Positions 61,995-64,000 of a stretch of DNA of 64,000 nt are shown here, piece by piece (the first letter of the stretch is position 1; each line of letters opens with the position of its first letter). Below the pieces are notes generated by a model, which was not told the origin of the DNA, searched no databases, and saw nothing but the letters and a program-made list of their open reading frames with translations. The DNA comes from Candidatus Electrothrix scaldis (lineage in GTDB: Bacteria; Desulfobacterota; Desulfobulbia; Desulfobulbales; Desulfobulbaceae): the NCBI GenBank assembly GCA_033584155.1, contig CP138355.1, forward strand, positions 4,615,501-4,679,500, written 5' to 3'. A program made the position numbers and the translations under genes.

Positions 61995-64000
61995 ATGATG
62001 AGAATACCCCCGTCCCTGTTTGCCCTTTTCCTCCTGCTTGCCGCTGCCGCAGCCTGTGCCGGTGAACCACCCACCGCGCCCATGCTGCGCCTGGAAACCG
62101 GCTTCCACACTGCCATGCTTAACCGGATTGCCACGGATGCTCAAGGCCGTTGGCTGGCTACAGCCTCGGATGACAAGACTCTGCGCCTCTGGGATATTCA
62201 GGATGCCAAGCACCCCGGCCTGCTGCGCACCTTCCGCCTGCCCAGCGGGCCGGGTGATGAGGGCAAGCTCTATAGCGTGGCTATGGACCCGGCAGGGGAC
62301 TGGCTGGCAACGAGTGGATGGAACAAACTCGGATATGACGGCTACGGGAATCACAACATCTTTATCCTTGACCGGGCCACCGGCCAGCTAAGGCAGCGCA
62401 TTGAGGGGCTGGGTAATGTGATCAACCATCTCTGCGTGTCCCCGGACGGTCGCTGGCTGGCAGCGGTGTTGGGTGGCGGCGAGGGGCTACGGGTCTACGA
62501 TACCGAGCAGGGCTTCCGCCAGGTTTTTGCTGACCGCGACTACGGCAGCAGAAGCTACGGCTGCGCCTTTAGCCCGGACAGCCGCAGCCTGGTCACCACC
62601 TGCTATGACGGCAAGATTCGTCGTTATAGCTTGCAGGGAAGCAGCTTCCGCAAAGACCGGCAGATAAAAGCTCAAGGCGGCAAGCAGCCCTCTGCGGTTG
62701 CCTTCCATCCATCCAGCGATCAGATTGCGGTCGGCTTTGATGACAGCACCGTAGTAGAAGTTGTGGATGCAAACAAGCTGACCCGGCTCTACGCCGCCGA
62801 CACCAGCGGCATTGATAATGGCAACCTTGGTGCGGTGGCTTGGTCAACGGACGGAAGGTTTCTCTTTGCCGGGGGAACCTATGATGACGGCACCGGTAAT
62901 AGTCCTGTCCTGCGCTGGGCAGACAAGGGCCAAGGTCAGCGCACAAGCTGGCAGGCAACGGATTCGACAGTGATGGACTTGAAACCATTGCCGGACGGCA
63001 GCCTGCTGGTGGGCACCGGCGGTCCGGCCCTGCTCGGCTATGACAGGCAGGGCAGCAAGCTCTTTGCCCTGCGGCCCACGATCCCGGATATGCGGGGCAA
63101 GCGGGGTGACAGCTTCCAGGTCAGTAGGGACGGCAGGCAGGTCAGCTTTGGTTTGAAGCTATGGGGCAAGGAACCGGTCTGCTTTGATCTGAATCAACGG
63201 CAGTTGCGTAAAGGACAATGCCAGGGCAGTCTGACTGCTCCGCGCACTGCGACGGAGGGCCTCAAGATAGAGAACTGGAACGGTAAGGACAATCCGACCC
63301 TCAACGGTGAAGCACTGGCCTTGAAGGAGGGCGAGATGTCCCGTAGTCTGGCCATTGCCCCGGACAAGCAGCACTTCCTTCTGGGCGCATCCTTCTTACT
63401 GCACTGCTTTGACCGCCAGGGCAGGGAAATCTGGCAGCAGCCCGTGCCGGGTGAAGCCTTTGGCGTGAATATCAGCGGAGACGGCAAGCTGGCCGTGGCC
63501 GCCTTTGGGGACGGTACCATCCGCTGGTACCGCCTCACGGACGGTGAACCCTTACTGGCCCTGTTTGTCACCAGGGACGCAAGCAATTGGGTAGCCTGGA
63601 CACCAAGCGGCTGGTATGCCAGCAGCCCAGGTGGGGACAGCCTGATTGGTTGGCAGGTCAATAACGGCAAAGACCGGCTGGCCGACTTCTTCCCGGCCAG
63701 TCAGTTCCGCCATCGGTTCTACCGCCCGGATGTGGTGGCTGCCGTGCTGGAGACCCTGGACGAAGGCAGGGCCGTGGCCCTGGCGGATGCAGTTTCAGGC
63801 CGAGCCTACAGGCAGGTTTCCGGCCCGGTCAGTTCCTTTCTGCCTCCTGTCATAGAGCTGCTTTCCCCCACAAACGGCAGCGGTTTCAGCAGCCCCACCT
63901 TGAACCTACGCTACCGGGTGAGCACCCAGAGCTCGCCCGTGGTTGCTGTGCAGGTGCGACTGGACGGCGGACTCAATCAGCGTTCCAAGGTACAACAGCG
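61995..64000 (+). CDS. WD40-repeat secreted protein, probably with a caspase-like domain beyond the window
   Basis: An uninterrupted frame runs from the ATG at 61995 (or 61998, SD GCGAGGAT) to the end of the window, at least 668 residues. A signal peptide (about 1-22, LFALFLLLAAAAACAG) is followed by WD40-like repeats: WLATASDDKTLRLWDI, LCVSPDGRWLAAVLG, CAFSPDSRSLVTTCYDGK, VAFHPSSDQIAVGFDDST and LAVAAFGDGTIRWYR. Then come WVAWTPSGWYASSPGG and, at the end, an Ig-like segment (PVIELLSPTNGSGFSSPTLN) that in family members leads into a peptidase C14 domain. The catalytic domain itself is not visible, so that part is inferred. Confidence 0.85.
   Translation, partial: MMRIPPSLFALFLLLAAAAACAGEPPTAPMLRLETGFHTAMLNRIATDAQGRWLATASDDKTLRLWDIQDAKHPGLLRTFRLPSGPGDEGKLYSVAMDPAGDWLATSGWNKLGYDGYGNHNIFILDRATGQLRQRIEGLGNVINHLCVSPDGRWLAAVLGGGEGLRVYDTEQGFRQVFADRDYGSRSYGCAFSPDSRSLVTTCYDGKIRRYSLQGSSFRKDRQIKAQGGKQPSAVAFHPSSDQIAVGFDDSTVVEVVDANKLTRLYAADTSGIDNGNLGAVAWSTDGRFLFAGGTYDDGTGNSPVLRWADKGQGQRTSWQATDSTVMDLKPLPDGSLLVGTGGPALLGYDRQGSKLFALRPTIPDMRGKRGDSFQVSRDGRQVSFGLKLWGKEPVCFDLNQRQLRKGQCQGSLTAPRTATEGLKIENWNGKDNPTLNGEALALKEGEMSRSLAIAPDKQHFLLGASFLLHCFDRQGREIWQQPVPGEAFGVNISGDGKLAVAAFGDGTIRWYRLTDGEPLLALFVTRDASNWVAWTPSGWYASSPGGDSLIGWQVNNGKDRLADFFPASQFRHRFYRPDVVAAVLETLDEGRAVALADAVSGRAYRQVSGPVSSFLPPVIELLSPTNGSGFSSPTLNLRYRVSTQSSPVVAVQVRLDGGLNQRSKVQQ

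Noticed and set aside
1-64000. tRNA, rRNA or a replication origin
   Set aside because: Reading both strands showed no T-arm-like GGTTCRANTCC within a cloverleaf, no rRNA stretches and no DnaA-box cluster.

Overview
The window looks like a chromosome segment of a sulfate-reducer-type Desulfobacterota bacterium, most plausibly of the Desulfobulbales; a cable-bacterium relative is possible but cannot be proved from this sequence. The grounds are gene content (a corrinoid-activation ASKHA protein, membrane-anchored multiheme cytochromes, a YedE-type sulfur/selenium carrier, a PatZ-type acyl-CoA synthetase, Uma2 and WD40 proteins) and scattered extragenic palindromes. No rRNA, tRNA or CRISPR array was seen.

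Layout. 1-3.9 kb: a large secreted peptidase with an M23 domain at each end of six PPC repeats, preceded by a structured leader that resembles a GEMM riboswitch. 4.4-10.4 kb: PatZ-like synthetase, a Sel1-repeat protein and a TraB/GumN protein. 10.5-13.3 kb: two paralogous membrane-anchored tetraheme cytochromes, one broken at its 3' end by a 10-bp tandem duplication. 13.4-16.8 kb: an FMN glutamate-synthase-like enzyme with its [2Fe-2S]/ASKHA activator. 17.2-28.5 kb: a TetR-adaptor-RND efflux operon opened by about 6.3 kb of accessory DNA: a nuclease-like orphan, a vapBC pair whose toxin is split by two nested insertion sequences, and a nuclease-gene scar. A second, inverted copy of the same IS1380-type element (30.0-31.7 kb) splits a secreted serine protease gene. 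In both cases the target-site duplications allow the original reading frame to be restored exactly.

32-44.9 kb: TMEM43-like protein, a second and intact vapBC, a NADAR protein, an ABC-F ATPase whose 3' tail and following small gene have been duplicated around a cytochrome c gene, an AT-rich gingipain-like (C25) peptidase, small membrane or zinc-ribbon proteins, CorA and Uma2. 44.9-47.3 kb: a pair of FtsX/LolCE-type permeases without an ATPase. 47.4-49.8 kb: small secreted proteins, including one whose ribosome binding site is buried in a nested hairpin.

49.85-56.4 kb is the most interesting part. Seven co-directional genes encode an SLC13-type permease, an OpuAC-like and a PhnD-like binding protein, two TPR proteins, a periplasmic beta-helix protein and a YedE-like carrier. 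No ABC ATPase or ABC permease is present. This looks like an undescribed envelope uptake or maturation system, possibly for sulfur or selenium compounds. The rest (56.6-64 kb) holds a Wzz-like protein, small periplasmic EF-hand and Spy-like proteins, a DUF4405 membrane protein, and the start of a WD40 (probably caspase-like) protein that runs off the window.
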